A stretch of DNA of 64,000 nt from contig NZ_CP029480.1 of assembly GCF_003258705.1 (NCBI RefSeq), positions 1,364,001 through 1,428,000 on the forward strand. The letters are read 5' to 3'. The translations under genes and the position numbers were made by a program. This document shows positions 33,356 to 42,909 of the stretch, in pieces. The DNA is from Arcticibacterium luteifluviistationis. Lineage in GTDB: Bacteria; Bacteroidota; Bacteroidia; Cytophagales; Spirosomataceae. The number at the start of each line of letters is the position of its first letter. The stretch's first letter is position 1. The notes beneath the pieces were generated by a model. That model did not search any database. It was not told the origin of the DNA and saw only the letters and a program-made list of their open reading frames with translations.

Positions 33356-33649
33356 ATGATACGCCATACCGTAGTTTTAAAACTCAAATATCCAAAGGGA
33401 TCGGTCAAAGAACAAGATTTCTTAGCTGCCGCTCAAAAACTAGAAGCATTGCCAGGCGTTCAAAAGTTTGAATGCCTACGACAAATAGGGAAGAAAAATA
33501 ACTTTGATTTTGGCTTATCTATGGAGTTTGAAAACATGGAAGCTTACGAGGGCTATAATAATCACCCTGAGCATACCAGTTTTGTCCAAACGTATTGGTT
33601 AAGAGATGTAGCTGATTTCTTGGAAATAGATTACGAGCCTTACGCCTAA
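33356..33649 (+). CDS. Dabb (stress-responsive A/B barrel) family protein
   Basis: From ATG 33356 the product is 97-98 aa and fits a single Dabb ferredoxin-like barrel. It begins MIRHTVVLKLKYPKGSVKE and has the family end block YEGYNNHPEHTSFVQTYWL, then VADFLEIDYE. A longer reading from 33260 adds 32 residues unlike the family, so the internal start is preferred. The function of bacterial Dabb proteins is mostly unknown. Its stop codon overlaps the stop of the convergent ugpQ-like gene by two bases. Confidence 0.82.
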   Translation: MIRHTVVLKLKYPKGSVKEQDFLAAAQKLEALPGVQKFECLRQIGKKNNFDFGLSMEFENMEAYEGYNNHPEHTSFVQTYWLRDVADFLEIDYEPYA

Positions 33650-34416
33650 CGAATTTTCAGGGCTTTTTCTGGGTAGTTGGTGATGATTCCATCAATTCCC
33701 AAGTCTACCAGCTCTTTCATTTTGGCTTCATCATTTACAGTCCATTGCCATACCTCCAAACCTTGTTTGTGAGCTTGGGCTATGTATTCTTTCGTTATCT
33801 CTGTTCTGGTTCCTACACCTATGGCCGTTGCGTCTAATACATTGGCGTAGTCTAGCATATGTTCGTCGGCCGTTCCTTTTAGGTAAAGAATAGGTATTTG
33901 ACTGTCTAGTTTTCTGAATTTTGCTAACACAGGGTAGTAAAAAGAAAAGATTATTACCTCATTATTTACTTTAAGGTCATTGACGGTTTTCATTACACCT
34001 TCTTCTATGCCATAAACTTTGACCTCAATACATACTTTTATTTTGCCTTTGGCCATTGCCAAAGTTTCTCTTAAAGTTGGGATTTTGACATCCGCGTATT
34101 GCTTACCAAATTCTTTAGGAGCACCCACGGTCACTTGAGTTATTTCCGCGTAAGTCATTTCCTCTATTTTGCCTTGCTTATTATTTGAGCTGGTTCTTTT
34201 AACATCATAGTCATGAATGACCACTAATGAGTCGTCTTTGGTTCTGTGAACATCTAGTTCAAAATATTCCGCACCTGCATCTATCGCTTTTTGAAAAGCA
34301 ACAATCGTGTTTTCTGGGGCAGCACTTGAGAAACCGCGATGAGCGATGATTTTGGTTTGAGCTTGTGTAGCTAAAACAGATAAGATGGCGAACGTACTAA
34401 GAATTACTTTTTTCAT
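33646..34416 (-). CDS. ugpQ: Exported glycerophosphodiester phosphodiesterase
   Basis: The 256-aa protein has a Sec signal peptide (about residues 1-19) and a GDPD domain. The catalytic start IIAHRGFSSAAPENTIVAF contains HRG and the E-N pair. YFELDVHRTKDDSLVVIHD holds the ExD and HD metal ligands. The C-terminal GLEVWQWTVNDEAKMKEL and GIDGIITNYPEKA complete the family signature. It would hydrolyse glycerophosphodiesters to glycerol-3-phosphate in the periplasm. It converges tail to tail with the Dabb gene. Confidence 0.93.
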   Translation of the reverse strand: MKKVILSTFAILSVLATQAQTKIIAHRGFSSAAPENTIVAFQKAIDAGAEYFELDVHRTKDDSLVVIHDYDVKRTSSNNKQGKIEEMTYAEITQVTVGAPKEFGKQYADVKIPTLRETLAMAKGKIKVCIEVKVYGIEEGVMKTVNDLKVNNEVIIFSFYYPVLAKFRKLDSQIPILYLKGTADEHMLDYANVLDATAIGVGTRTEITKEYIAQAHKQGLEVWQWTVNDEAKMKELVDLGIDGIITNYPEKALKIR

Positions 34417-34541
34417 GAGCTAAGGTTGATAATAAATGAAAGGTCAAATTAAGTCAAAATTATAGGCAAAATGACTTTTTACAAATGAAGGTTTTGTTAA
34501 GAATAGGCTTTTGTCAATTAAGCCAGATTATTTTTTTAAAG

Positions 34542-34580
34542 AAAGGACAAAGGAACCCACAATGGGTTTCTTTGTCCTTT
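34542..34580 (-). terminator. Terminator after the mutarotase gene
   Basis: Long arms (aaaggacaaag-aaccca / tgggtt-ctttgtccttt) with one mismatch and a 3-nt loop. On the minus strand it follows the stop at 34603 and has a T-rich tail. Confidence 0.82.
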
Positions 34581-34602
34581 AGTGCATCTATTTTTAGATT
34601 AT

Positions 34603-35748
34603 CTACTTCGCAGAAAACTTATACATGGTAGTAGTTTCATAAGTTTCACCAGGTCTTAGCGTAGTACTTGGATAATCTGGTTTGTTAGGAGCATCTGGAT
34701 AGTGCTCTGTTTCTAAACAGAATCCCCATCTTTTTTTGTAATTCACTCCTTTATGTCCAGTCAGATTTCCAGCCAAAAAGTTTCCTGTGTAAAATTGAAC
34801 CGCAGGTTCCGTAGTATAAACCTCCATAACTCTACCAGTGGTAGGCTCATATACAGAGGCTCCCAGTTTCATTTGGTCAGACTTGTCAGTAAATACCCAC
34901 GCGTGGTCATACCCACCGCCTCGGCTTATTTGTGTATCGGTAGTATCATTAATTCTTTCAGCAATTACATGTGAAGTAGTAAAGTCAAAAGGAGTTCCTG
35001 CTACTGGTGCTGGCATTCCAAAAGGAATTAAACCTTCATCCACTGGCAAATAAGTGTCTGCATGAATGGTTACCTCATGTTCTAAAACATCTCTTTTAAA
35101 ACCACCAAGGTTAAAATAAGAATGATTTGTCATGTTAACCACCGTTGGTTTATCGGTGGTAGCTTTATAATCAATTTTGAGAGCGTCGTCTGGCATTAAA
35201 GTATAAGTAACCGTAACACTTAAGTTTCCAGGAAATCCACCTGCTCCGTCTGGAGAAACTGTCGTTAGTTTTAATGTAGGGTTTTCGCTGTCTACTATTT
35301 CGGCATCCCAAAGGTTTTTATCAACGCCAAAACCGCCACTATGGAGGTTATTGACTCCGTTATTGGCTATCAATTGAAATTCTTCTCCGTCTAAGGAAAA
35401 TTTAGCATTTCCAATTCTGTTTCCAAAACGTCCTACTAGCGTTCCAAAGAAAGAGGCTCCACCAAAATAGTCTTCTAATTTGGTCATGCCTAAATTCACA
35501 TTTTCATAATTACCATCTCTATCTGGAGCTGTCCAAGTAATTATTTTACCACCATAATTGGTAATGGTGACTTCCATGCCTTTGGCATTTTTTAAAGTAA
35601 ATATGCTGGCTTCTCTGCCATCGGCTAAGTTGCCATAAACAGCTTCAGAAATGCTAGCGAGTTTGCTTTGGTTTGAAGATTCTTCCGAATTTGAATTACA
35701 GGATGTTGTCATAAGTATAGTTAAAAAGAAAAGAGTAAGTTGTTTCAT
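34603..35748 (-). CDS. galM: Aldose 1-epimerase (mutarotase) lipoprotein
   Basis: The 381-aa protein has a lipoprotein signal (MTTSC, Cys at 17) and a GalM domain. Conserved parts include TITNYGGKIITWTAPDRDG, GRFGNRIGNAKFSLDGEEF, NGVNNLHSGGFGVDKNLWD, NMTNHSYFNLGG (catalytic histidine) and a late Glu in GFCLETEHYPDAPN (catalytic base). It interconverts alpha and beta sugar anomers at the periplasmic side. It lies just downstream of a sodium/sugar symporter gene, separated by a hairpin. The pair suggests mutarotation before uptake of galactose or glucose. Confidence 0.92.
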   Translation of the reverse strand: MKQLTLFFLTILMTTSCNSNSEESSNQSKLASISEAVYGNLADGREASIFTLKNAKGMEVTITNYGGKIITWTAPDRDGNYENVNLGMTKLEDYFGGASFFGTLVGRFGNRIGNAKFSLDGEEFQLIANNGVNNLHSGGFGVDKNLWDAEIVDSENPTLKLTTVSPDGAGGFPGNLSVTVTYTLMPDDALKIDYKATTDKPTVVNMTNHSYFNLGGFKRDVLEHEVTIHADTYLPVDEGLIPFGMPAPVAGTPFDFTTSHVIAERINDTTDTQISRGGGYDHAWVFTDKSDQMKLGASVYEPTTGRVMEVYTTEPAVQFYTGNFLAGNLTGHKGVNYKKRWGFCLETEHYPDAPNKPDYPSTTLRPGETYETTTMYKFSAK

Positions 35749-35818
35749 GATTGAAATTTTAATGAGGGTTGTTGAAGTAATTGACCGGAGGTATTACTCA
35801 AGGCTAAATTTAACATAA

Positions 35819-35855
35819 AAAACCCTCTTCCTAATAAGATTAAGAAGAGGGTTTT
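35819..35855 (-). terminator. Terminator between the symporter and galM
   Basis: Arms aaccctcttc (35821-35830) and gaagagggtt (35844-35853) are perfect complements, extended by flanking A/T bases, with a 13-nt loop. It lies 19 bp after the symporter stop. Confidence 0.8.
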
Positions 35856-35873
35856 GATAATTAGTCTAAATGC

Positions 35874-37493
35874 CTAGCTGAAATAAATCATTACCCAGAC
35901 TACGATAGAAATTACGAATAAACTGGCTCCAATGTCAATCCAGTTGAAACTTGCTTTGTTTTTAGCTTTGTCTTCATCACTAACCGTGCTAAGCGTAAGT
36001 CCAGCGATGTTTTTTTTGTCTTGCTCCTTTGTAAACATAGATACTATAACGGCTATAGCCACACAGTATAAGAAGAAGAAAGAGGAGAACTTCAAGAAGT
36101 TCATGTCGGCAAAATTATAAATCAAGCTTCCTTCTGTCATAGAGTCTTTGGTGACCTCTAAGGTTAAACGAATACCGGCTATGATTATACCCGAGAATAA
36201 AGTCGCCAATGCTCCTTTGTTGTTAATTCTACTAGAGAAAATCCCTAATAAGAATACAGCGGTAATAGGCGGAGCTATATAAGACTGCACATTTTGTAGA
36301 TACTCATAAAGTGTACCTCCAGCGAGTCTTTCAATAATAGGAACCCAAAGGATACCAAGTAAAACCACCACACCAGTGGCTATTCTACCAACTTGAACCA
36401 TTTTCTTCTCAGAAGCATCTGGTTTTAGTTTTTTGTAGATATCAATAGTAAATAGGGTAGAGCAGCTATTAAATACCGATGCCAAAGATGACATCAATGC
36501 CGCCATAAGTCCTGCTGCGACTAAACCTCGCAAACCAGCTGGTAAAACGTGCATCATTAATGCAGGGAATGCTCTGTCTGGCGTAGCCCATTCTAGCTCG
36601 CCTCTCATTTTTAATACAAGAGCAATTACCCCAGGAATTAAGAATAAGAATACTGGCATCAATTTTAAGAATGCTCCAAAAATACTTCCTCTTCTTCCTT
36701 CTTTAATGTTTTTGGCGGTAAGCACACGCTGCACTATAACTTGGTCAGTACACCAATACCAAATACCGACAATAGAGGAGGAAAGTACCAGCCAATGCCA
36801 TGGATAATCTTTGTCGTCCATAGAACGCCACATGTTCATATACTCTGGGCCTACGGTGTCTACCACACTATTCCAACCACCTGCTGCATCTAAACCTAAG
36901 AAAGTTAACATGGCAGCACCTATTACTAGAATAATGGCTTGTAGTGTTTCTGTGTAAACCACGGCTCTCATGCCGCCTAATACGGTGTAAATTCCTGTTA
37001 GAATTACTGTTGCCAAGGCTCCTTGCATAAATGTTACACCCAAAAGCGTAGAGATTACAATTCCTCCAGCGTAAAGTGTTACAGAAACTTTGGTCAATAC
37101 GTATGCCGCTAAACTGAAAAGAGACAAGAACCATCTGGCTTCAGAACCAAATCTTTTTTCAAGAAACTCAGGCATGGTGAAAACATTGCTTCTCACATAA
37201 AAGGGAAGGAATAACCAACCTAATAAAACCACTACCCATGCATGTAGCTCGTAAATTAATAAAGGGAATTTATCTGCAGCTCCTGAACCTGCAAGGCCTA
37301 CTACGTGTTCTGAGCCAATGTTAGACGCGAAAATAGACGCACCTACCACAAACCAGCCCATGTTCCTTCCGGCTAAAAAGTAATCTTCGCTGTTTTCGGC
37401 CTTCTTTTTAGATACCACATACCAGGCTACTGCTAGCAGTAAGGCGAAATACGCCGCTATAACTACCCAGTCAAGGGTTGCTAAAGTATTCAT
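35874..37493 (-). CDS. Sodium/sugar symporter (SSS family)
   Basis: The 539-aa membrane protein has about 14 hydrophobic segments and is like Vibrio SGLT. The family signature is seen in SEDYFLAGRNMGWFVVGASI, ASNIGSEHVVGLAGSGAA, YTVLGGMRAVVYTETLQAI and LVAAGLMAALMSSLASVFN (a sodium-binding segment). It probably imports galactose or glucose with Na+. GalM follows on the same strand after a hairpin, supporting a hexose substrate. The exact sugar cannot be told. Confidence 0.9.
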   Translation of the reverse strand: MNTLATLDWVVIAAYFALLLAVAWYVVSKKKAENSEDYFLAGRNMGWFVVGASIFASNIGSEHVVGLAGSGAADKFPLLIYELHAWVVVLLGWLFLPFYVRSNVFTMPEFLEKRFGSEARWFLSLFSLAAYVLTKVSVTLYAGGIVISTLLGVTFMQGALATVILTGIYTVLGGMRAVVYTETLQAIILVIGAAMLTFLGLDAAGGWNSVVDTVGPEYMNMWRSMDDKDYPWHWLVLSSSIVGIWYWCTDQVIVQRVLTAKNIKEGRRGSIFGAFLKLMPVFLFLIPGVIALVLKMRGELEWATPDRAFPALMMHVLPAGLRGLVAAGLMAALMSSLASVFNSCSTLFTIDIYKKLKPDASEKKMVQVGRIATGVVVLLGILWVPIIERLAGGTLYEYLQNVQSYIAPPITAVFLLGIFSSRINNKGALATLFSGIIIAGIRLTLEVTKDSMTEGSLIYNFADMNFLKFSSFFFLYCVAIAVIVSMFTKEQDKKNIAGLTLSTVSDEDKAKNKASFNWIDIGASLFVISIVVWVMIYFS

Positions 37494-37684
37494 ATAGTTT
37501 TAAGGTTAAAATTAAATAAGTGTAAGGTTGACAATTATAAATATTCTATTTGTTTTTGACTAACTTTTCGAAGAAAAAATATGATTTAACTCAGGATAAA
37601 CTTACAAATATATATCTAGCAGATAGCCGAAAACTTTAGAAGTTTGCTTTGAGGGTTATATAATTTGAGAACTGTAATGAAAGT

Positions 37685-38452
37685 TTAAAGGAAGAATTTT
37701 GATGCTGAAATGGCTACCACCACTATAAGTATGCGATATATCCAAACATTGGCATTTGGGATTTTGGCAATAAATTTTACACCTAACCAAGCTCCAATGG
37801 ACTGGAAGATGCCCATGAGGATTCCGTAACCAAAATGAACCTTGCCGTAATAAATAAATAGAGCTAAAGCAGGAACGGTAAATATGAATGTTATTAAAAG
37901 CTTGATTCCATTGGCTTGCTTAAGGCTGTATTTAGAAACTAGTACCATACCTGCAAGAAGAAAAACGCCCACACCTGCTTGAAGGAAGCCACCATAAATA
38001 CCGATGAAGAAAAAGGCAAGTAAAGAAGACCAATGTTTTTTCTTTTCCCCACTGTCTAAAGTTTCTTGAAGCCATTTCTGAGGTTTGAATAGTAAAACTA
38101 TGAGCATAACTATCATTAAGACACCTATGCTATAATTCATGGTTTTTTCATCTAAGTCTACAGCTATTTTAGAACCGATAATTGACCCAAATACAGCAGG
38201 AATGGCAAGCCACTCAACACCTTTATATAAACCAGGAAACGTTTTATTATACCTAAAAGAAGCTACTCCAGATTGCATAAAAACACCTATTCTGTTGGTG
38301 GCATTAGCCACAGATGGAGGCAAACCGCACATGAAAATGAAAATAGGAAGCGTGATCAGAGAGCCGCTTCCTGCCAATGTGTTTATAACACCCGTGAATA
38401 ATCCAGCAAAAGCGAAAAGTAGAAAATCAACGAGCGATAAGTCTATGTCCAT
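37685..38452 (-). CDS. TSUP (TauE/SafE) family membrane protein
   Basis: The 255-aa protein has 7-8 hydrophobic segments and two half repeats of the TauE/SafE domain. Typical blocks are AGLFTGVINTLAGSGSLITL near the N-terminus and GIYGGFLQAGVGVFLLAGMV in the middle. Family members export sulfite, sulfoacetate or other sulfur-containing anions; the substrate here is unknown. It stands alone, with about 190 bp of gene-free DNA (37494-37684) upstream of it on the right-hand neighbour's 3' side in which I see no other feature. Confidence 0.85.
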   Translation of the reverse strand: MDIDLSLVDFLLFAFAGLFTGVINTLAGSGSLITLPIFIFMCGLPPSVANATNRIGVFMQSGVASFRYNKTFPGLYKGVEWLAIPAVFGSIIGSKIAVDLDEKTMNYSIGVLMIVMLIVLLFKPQKWLQETLDSGEKKKHWSSLLAFFFIGIYGGFLQAGVGVFLLAGMVLVSKYSLKQANGIKLLITFIFTVPALALFIYYGKVHFGYGILMGIFQSIGAWLGVKFIAKIPNANVWIYRILIVVVAISASKFFL

Positions 38453-38517
38453 TTAAAAAGTAGTTTTAGACAAATGTAAACATGCTGGTTTAACTTTTTG
38501 ATAATCTGTTAATCAAA

Positions 38518-40899
38518 TCAGTCAGCTTGGTTTAGACGGTAGTTAAATGTCAATACCGCCGAGCGTCTGGTACGTTGTGACGTCCCTACGGTAGTGAAGT
38601 TCGGTCCAAAACCCTCATAGCGGTTTACTCTAGAGTTCAGTATGTCTAAAATACTAAGACTTAATGTTCCTTTATTGTCAAATAGTCCTTTACTAGCCGA
38701 GAAATCAAAGAAATAGATAGCTTTCCTTAAGTCTTGAGCACCTCTTTGCGGAGCATTATAATTAGCTCTGAACTGCATTTTAATGTCGTTTGACAGTGTA
38801 AATCTTGACGTTTGACGGGCAAACCATGAGTTAGTTTCGGTCAAATAAGTCTCATTAATATTGGTTCCGTCAGTTTCGCCATGAAATGCATTTACGTTAA
38901 GGTCTAATTTCCACCATTTAGCAGGTTCAAATGTGGAGGTAAATTCTATTCCGTAAGCCTGGGCAGAGTTAAGATTTTCAGGAAAAGTAGTTGCTAAACC
39001 ATCAGAAGATACCGTTCTAATTCTTTCTATAACATCGTCTGTTTGACGTAAGTAAATGGAAGAGGTGAAAGAACCTTTGTCAAAGTATTTGACATGACCT
39101 AGTTCAAACACGTCAGAGTATTCTGGGTTAAGGTCTGGATTTCCACTAAAGAAGTTTCTACTATCAGAAACGGTATAAAAAGGACTTAGGTCATTATACT
39201 GAGGCCTTCTGATACGACGACTGTAGCTCAATTGAATGGCGTGGTCTTTTGGCAAATCATAAGTAAGGTGAGCACTAGGGAATAGATTGACGTATTTACG
39301 TGGGTTTCTTTCGTTTGTTTTCTCTAAAATGGTTGCAATGTTTGTCCACTCCGAACGCAAGCCAGCTTGGTAAGAAATCTTATTCTGTTTGTTTCCAAAA
39401 ATAGCGTAGGCGGCATGAATTTGCTCATTATACCTAAAAAGGTTGTCTAACTCTGGAATAGAGGCGTTGTCAGACGAGCCACTTACCGTATTGACAAAAT
39501 AGTCGTTTACCATTTTACGGAAATTACTTCTTGCTCCAAACTCAAATTTTCCTTCCGAGCTTATTGGTTGAATATAATCTAGTTGATAAAGGAATTGTTT
39601 TTCAAACTCGTCATTGAGCGATTTTTGAACAAAAGTATTTGAAGGGTCAATGTCGCCATTGGCCAAGTTTCCTGTTTGATTAAATAACTGGTCAGAAGTT
39701 TCTGAGTGGTCTAAGTATCTAAAAGAGGCCGTTAATTCATGTCCTTTCTTTTCAAAAAGCCTTTTATAACTTACCACTGTTTCGCCTATTGGCTCTATCT
39801 CATCTTCCTCTTGAATTCTTAAACTATTAGCAATCGGGTTATTTACCGAGTTTATAAAGTCTTGGTATGCATTCTCTGTATATCGCTGACCATTGGCTCT
39901 ACTTAAAAGGTAAGACGCTGTCAATATACTTTTTTCGCTAAAGAAGTAATCTAAACCTGCTCTTACATTAGTGTTGAATCCCGTAACCTCACCATTACCA
40001 TCTTGCTGTAAAATTCTTGTTTGGTCGCCATCTTCCACTTCTTGATAAAGCTCAGAGACATATGGAGAAACATTATAAGACAAGCCGTAGTTAACAAAGA
40101 AATTAAGTTTGTCTTTTCTGTAATTAAGGTTAGCCGCTACGCCGTATCGGGTAGGAACTCCAGTGCTTAGTTCAAAAGAACCATTGAAGCCCTGCTTTCT
40201 GTCTTTTTTAAGAATGATATTTATGATACCCGCCATTCCTTCGGCTTCATATCTGGCAGATGGGTTTGTGATTATTTCTACACGCTCCACCATGCTGGCT
40301 TGTAATTGTTGTAAACCGGCTCCACCTTTAAATGTCACCAATCCTGAAGGTCTTCCGTCAATCAAAATTCTGACGTTGGAGCTTCCTCTTAGGCTAACTG
40401 TACCATCCACGGCTACATTTACTGAAGGTATGTTTATTAAAACTTCAGCAGCGGAGCCACCTGCATTGGCTAAATCTTTTCCAACATTGAAAACCCTTTT
40501 ATCTAAAGACAACTCTATACTACTCTTTTCTGCTCTTACCGTGACTTCGTCCAAACTGTTTGTAGAAGAAACTAATTCTAAAGCACCTAGGTCAATGTTT
40601 TTATTTGTGGAGTTTAGTGATATTGACGGAGTATTTAGGCTTTCATAACCCATAAATTCTACATTGACGTAGTATTGACCGAAGGGAAGAGTAAAGGTGA
40701 ATTTTCCTTCTTCGTTAGAAATATTACCATCAATAAGGCTGCTGTCTTTGGCAGAGAAAACTCTCACACTAGAAAAGCCTAATGCAGTACTGGTTTCAGC
40801 GTCGGTTATTTTTCCGGTAATTTTCCCTTGCTGGGCAAAACCAAAAGAACAAATAAGTAGGAGTAGAACGGTTTTGAATAGGGTATACTTTTTATGCAT
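38518..40899 (-). CDS. Outer-membrane beta-barrel protein, TonB-dependent-receptor-like
   Basis: The 793-aa protein has a signal peptide (MHKKYTLFKTVLLLLICSFG, ending FAQQ), then a carboxypeptidase-regulatory-like domain (about 25-110: GKITGKITDAETSTALGF). A plug region follows (about 120-230, with GSSNVRILIDGRPSG and VEIITNPSARYEAEGMAGI), and then a long beta-barrel of the Bacteroidota type ending in an aromatic-rich strand. A TTG 18 bp upstream opens the frame, but ATG 40899 gives a proper signal peptide and is chosen. No SusD partner is next to it, so it is not a classic SusCD pair. The ligand is unknown. Confidence 0.87.
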   Translation of the reverse strand: MHKKYTLFKTVLLLLICSFGFAQQGKITGKITDAETSTALGFSSVRVFSAKDSSLIDGNISNEEGKFTFTLPFGQYYVNVEFMGYESLNTPSISLNSTNKNIDLGALELVSSTNSLDEVTVRAEKSSIELSLDKRVFNVGKDLANAGGSAAEVLINIPSVNVAVDGTVSLRGSSNVRILIDGRPSGLVTFKGGAGLQQLQASMVERVEIITNPSARYEAEGMAGIINIILKKDRKQGFNGSFELSTGVPTRYGVAANLNYRKDKLNFFVNYGLSYNVSPYVSELYQEVEDGDQTRILQQDGNGEVTGFNTNVRAGLDYFFSEKSILTASYLLSRANGQRYTENAYQDFINSVNNPIANSLRIQEEDEIEPIGETVVSYKRLFEKKGHELTASFRYLDHSETSDQLFNQTGNLANGDIDPSNTFVQKSLNDEFEKQFLYQLDYIQPISSEGKFEFGARSNFRKMVNDYFVNTVSGSSDNASIPELDNLFRYNEQIHAAYAIFGNKQNKISYQAGLRSEWTNIATILEKTNERNPRKYVNLFPSAHLTYDLPKDHAIQLSYSRRIRRPQYNDLSPFYTVSDSRNFFSGNPDLNPEYSDVFELGHVKYFDKGSFTSSIYLRQTDDVIERIRTVSSDGLATTFPENLNSAQAYGIEFTSTFEPAKWWKLDLNVNAFHGETDGTNINETYLTETNSWFARQTSRFTLSNDIKMQFRANYNAPQRGAQDLRKAIYFFDFSASKGLFDNKGTLSLSILDILNSRVNRYEGFGPNFTTVGTSQRTRRSAVLTFNYRLNQAD

Positions 40900-41061
40900 T
40901 TCAATGGGGTGAACCAATTTTGGCTCTAGGGTTGAATCAATACTTCTTCTAATTAGGTAAAATTATCCTCTTAATTCTTAATGAAAGCCAAAAGGCACCA
41001 AATGAATCAATGAATATCGACAAGTAGCAAATTTAAAGAGATTTATAGTTTAAGTATGTCC

Positions 41062-41772
41062 TTAATTCTCTTCTAAAAGGATATTTGTCAATGTTTCTGT
41101 AACTTCTTTCGAATCAAGCCCTGAAGTGATTTCAGGATGATAAAGGAGTCTAATAAGTTCTTTGTCAATGAGGGCGTAGTTGGTAGTTAAAGTCCAAGAT
41201 TGTTGAAAAAGACTTTCAAGGTATAAGTCTGAGTCTTTGCCAAGTCCTAAAGATTGGGTCAACTCTTCACGAAGCAGATGTTTTTGAGCAGTTTCTTCTG
41301 CTCTTTAAATATCAACATACATTCTTCCTTTGAATAGGTTGTTTTCAGCATTCCAGTTGATGCTAAAAAGACCGTAATTATTATTGATTAAGTCTTTAGA
41401 ACCCGGAAATTTGCTTCCGTAGTCGTTTCCCGAACCAAGGAAAATATAATAGTTTGATAGTAGCGAGTCGGTGGTCACAGAAATATAGAATCCATCTGTG
41501 CTTAATGCATTGATTTCTGATACTACAGTGTTTAGTTCATTTATCAGATAGTCTTTCTTTTCTCCTCCCACAAAAATCTTCATTTCTGTATCCCATTTTC
41601 TTGTTATTTCCGAGTTGTTGCCATATTCAAAACCGAGGGCAATCTCTTTAAAATAAGAGATTGTTTCTTTTTCAAAATCGGATAATACTGTAGGCTTTAT
41701 ATCCTCTTTATTCTTGGAACAAGAAGATATAATTAAGCTAATTAATAAGATAAATAAACGTATTGTTTTCAA
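41062..41772 (-). pseudogene. DUF2927 family lipoprotein interrupted by a stop codon
   Basis: One minus-strand frame is split by a single TAA at 41305-41307. The upstream part (155 aa) starts MKTIRLFILLISLIISSC, with a lipobox cysteine, and ends RMYVDI. The downstream part continues in the same frame as RAEETAQKHLLREELTQSLG, then LGKDSDLYLESLFQQSW and IDKELIRLLYHPEITSGLD. The motif REELTQxLGLxxDSD followed by D-x-x-L-x-x-LLY-x-P is the hallmark of DUF2927, and it lies after the stop. The original protein would be about 236 aa. A point mutation or a base error at one codon explains the split. Readthrough or separate translation from TTG 41262 is less likely. Confidence 0.75.
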
Positions 41773-41805
41773 TGGTTTACTTGACTTCTACAAACTTATT
41801 TTTGA

Positions 41806-42798
41806 CTACAAAACTTCAGGATTTACACAGTGAATCATCTTACCTTTTTCAAAGTATTGAATAATATTCTCCGCCGAAAGTCTTGACATTTCGTCTCTAG
41901 CCTCTACTGTGGCTGAACCAATATGAGGTAATACGCATACATTTGGCATGTTCAAAAGCGGGTTGTCCGTTTTCATGGGTTCTGGGTCGGCAACATCTAA
42001 CCCCGCTCCCCAAATGTCACCATTTTTAAGGGCTTGTATTAGAGCTGTTTCATCATGAACTTTTCCTCTAGAGGTATTTATAAAAATACTTGTCGACTTC
42101 ATTTTAGTAAAGGCGTCAGCATTGAAAATTTGATGTGTTTGTTCGGATAAATTACTATGAACAGAGAGGACGTCAGATGATTTTAATAGTTCGTCAAAAC
42201 TCACTAAAGTAGCATTAAGCCCCATTTTTGCATTTTGATTTTCAGACCTATTACAGTAAATGATGTTCATGTCATAGGCCATTTTGCATTTTTTTGCCAT
42301 TTCAAAACCAATGGCACCAAGCCCAAAAATACCTAAGGTTTTCCCATTTAACTCTTGTCCTAGGTTTGCTCTAGGTTTAAAGCCTTCAATTTCCCCTTTT
42401 ACTAATTTCTTATGCATTTGAAAGAAGTTTCTGGCGGTAGCTATCATTAAACCAAAGGCAATATCGGAAGTGGCCCTATTCATGGCTTGGGGAGTATGGC
42501 CCACGGGTAACTTTCTCTTGTTACAGGCTTCTACGTCTACATTATCATAGCCAGCAGAGTATTGAGAAAGCATAAGTAATTGCGGATTAGCATCTAAAAA
42601 GTCTTCTGTGATTTTTTCTTTGCTGCTAGCCAAGACTACATCAGCCCACTGTGATGCATTTTTGAATTCTTCTGGAGAAAATGGATTGTCGGAAGATTGT
42701 ACCTTGAGCTCACATCCCTTTTGACGAAGTAAGTTTAACCCAATTTCTGGTATGTCACGGCTTACAAGGATTTTCAATTCGGATAGTTCTTTTTTCAT
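41806..42798 (-). CDS. D-2-hydroxyacid dehydrogenase (glycerate/2-ketogluconate reductase type)
   Basis: The 330-aa cytoplasmic NAD(P)-dependent dehydrogenase of the D-isomer-specific family has the Rossmann motif TLGIFGLGAIGFEMAKKC (about 150-170). The catalytic arginine is in NTSRGKVHDE, the glutamate in DVADPEPMKTDNP and the histidine in LPHIGSAT. Its sequence type is close to D-glycerate dehydrogenase, GhrB or 2-ketogluconate reductase, but substrates cannot be separated by eye. It is divergent from the Nramp-like gene. Confidence 0.87.
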   Translation of the reverse strand: MKKELSELKILVSRDIPEIGLNLLRQKGCELKVQSSDNPFSPEEFKNASQWADVVLASSKEKITEDFLDANPQLLMLSQYSAGYDNVDVEACNKRKLPVGHTPQAMNRATSDIAFGLMIATARNFFQMHKKLVKGEIEGFKPRANLGQELNGKTLGIFGLGAIGFEMAKKCKMAYDMNIIYCNRSENQNAKMGLNATLVSFDELLKSSDVLSVHSNLSEQTHQIFNADAFTKMKSTSIFINTSRGKVHDETALIQALKNGDIWGAGLDVADPEPMKTDNPLLNMPNVCVLPHIGSATVEARDEMSRLSAENIIQYFEKGKMIHCVNPEVL

Positions 42799-42883
42799 TT
42801 TACGAGGCTTTGATGTAAATGTAAAGGGCTTTAACCAAATAACGAAAGAAATAAAACGAACAATGTAGCCTTATTTATATTTT

Positions 42884-42891
42884 TAAATTTG
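42884..42891 (+). promoter_or_regulatory. -7 box before the Nramp-like gene
   Basis: TAAATTTG matches TAnnTTTG, 18 bp upstream of ATG 42910. No good -33 TTTG is seen at the normal distance, so support is partial. The 5' leader would be very short. Confidence 0.4.
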
Positions 42892-42909
42892 CTTAATTAA
42901 TTTGAAAGA

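Noticed and set aside
41062-41262. Separate small gene of 66 aa, first thought to be the end of a TetR regulator
   Set aside because: It is in the same frame as the upstream lipoprotein and carries the DUF2927 hallmark, so it is the second half of that gene.
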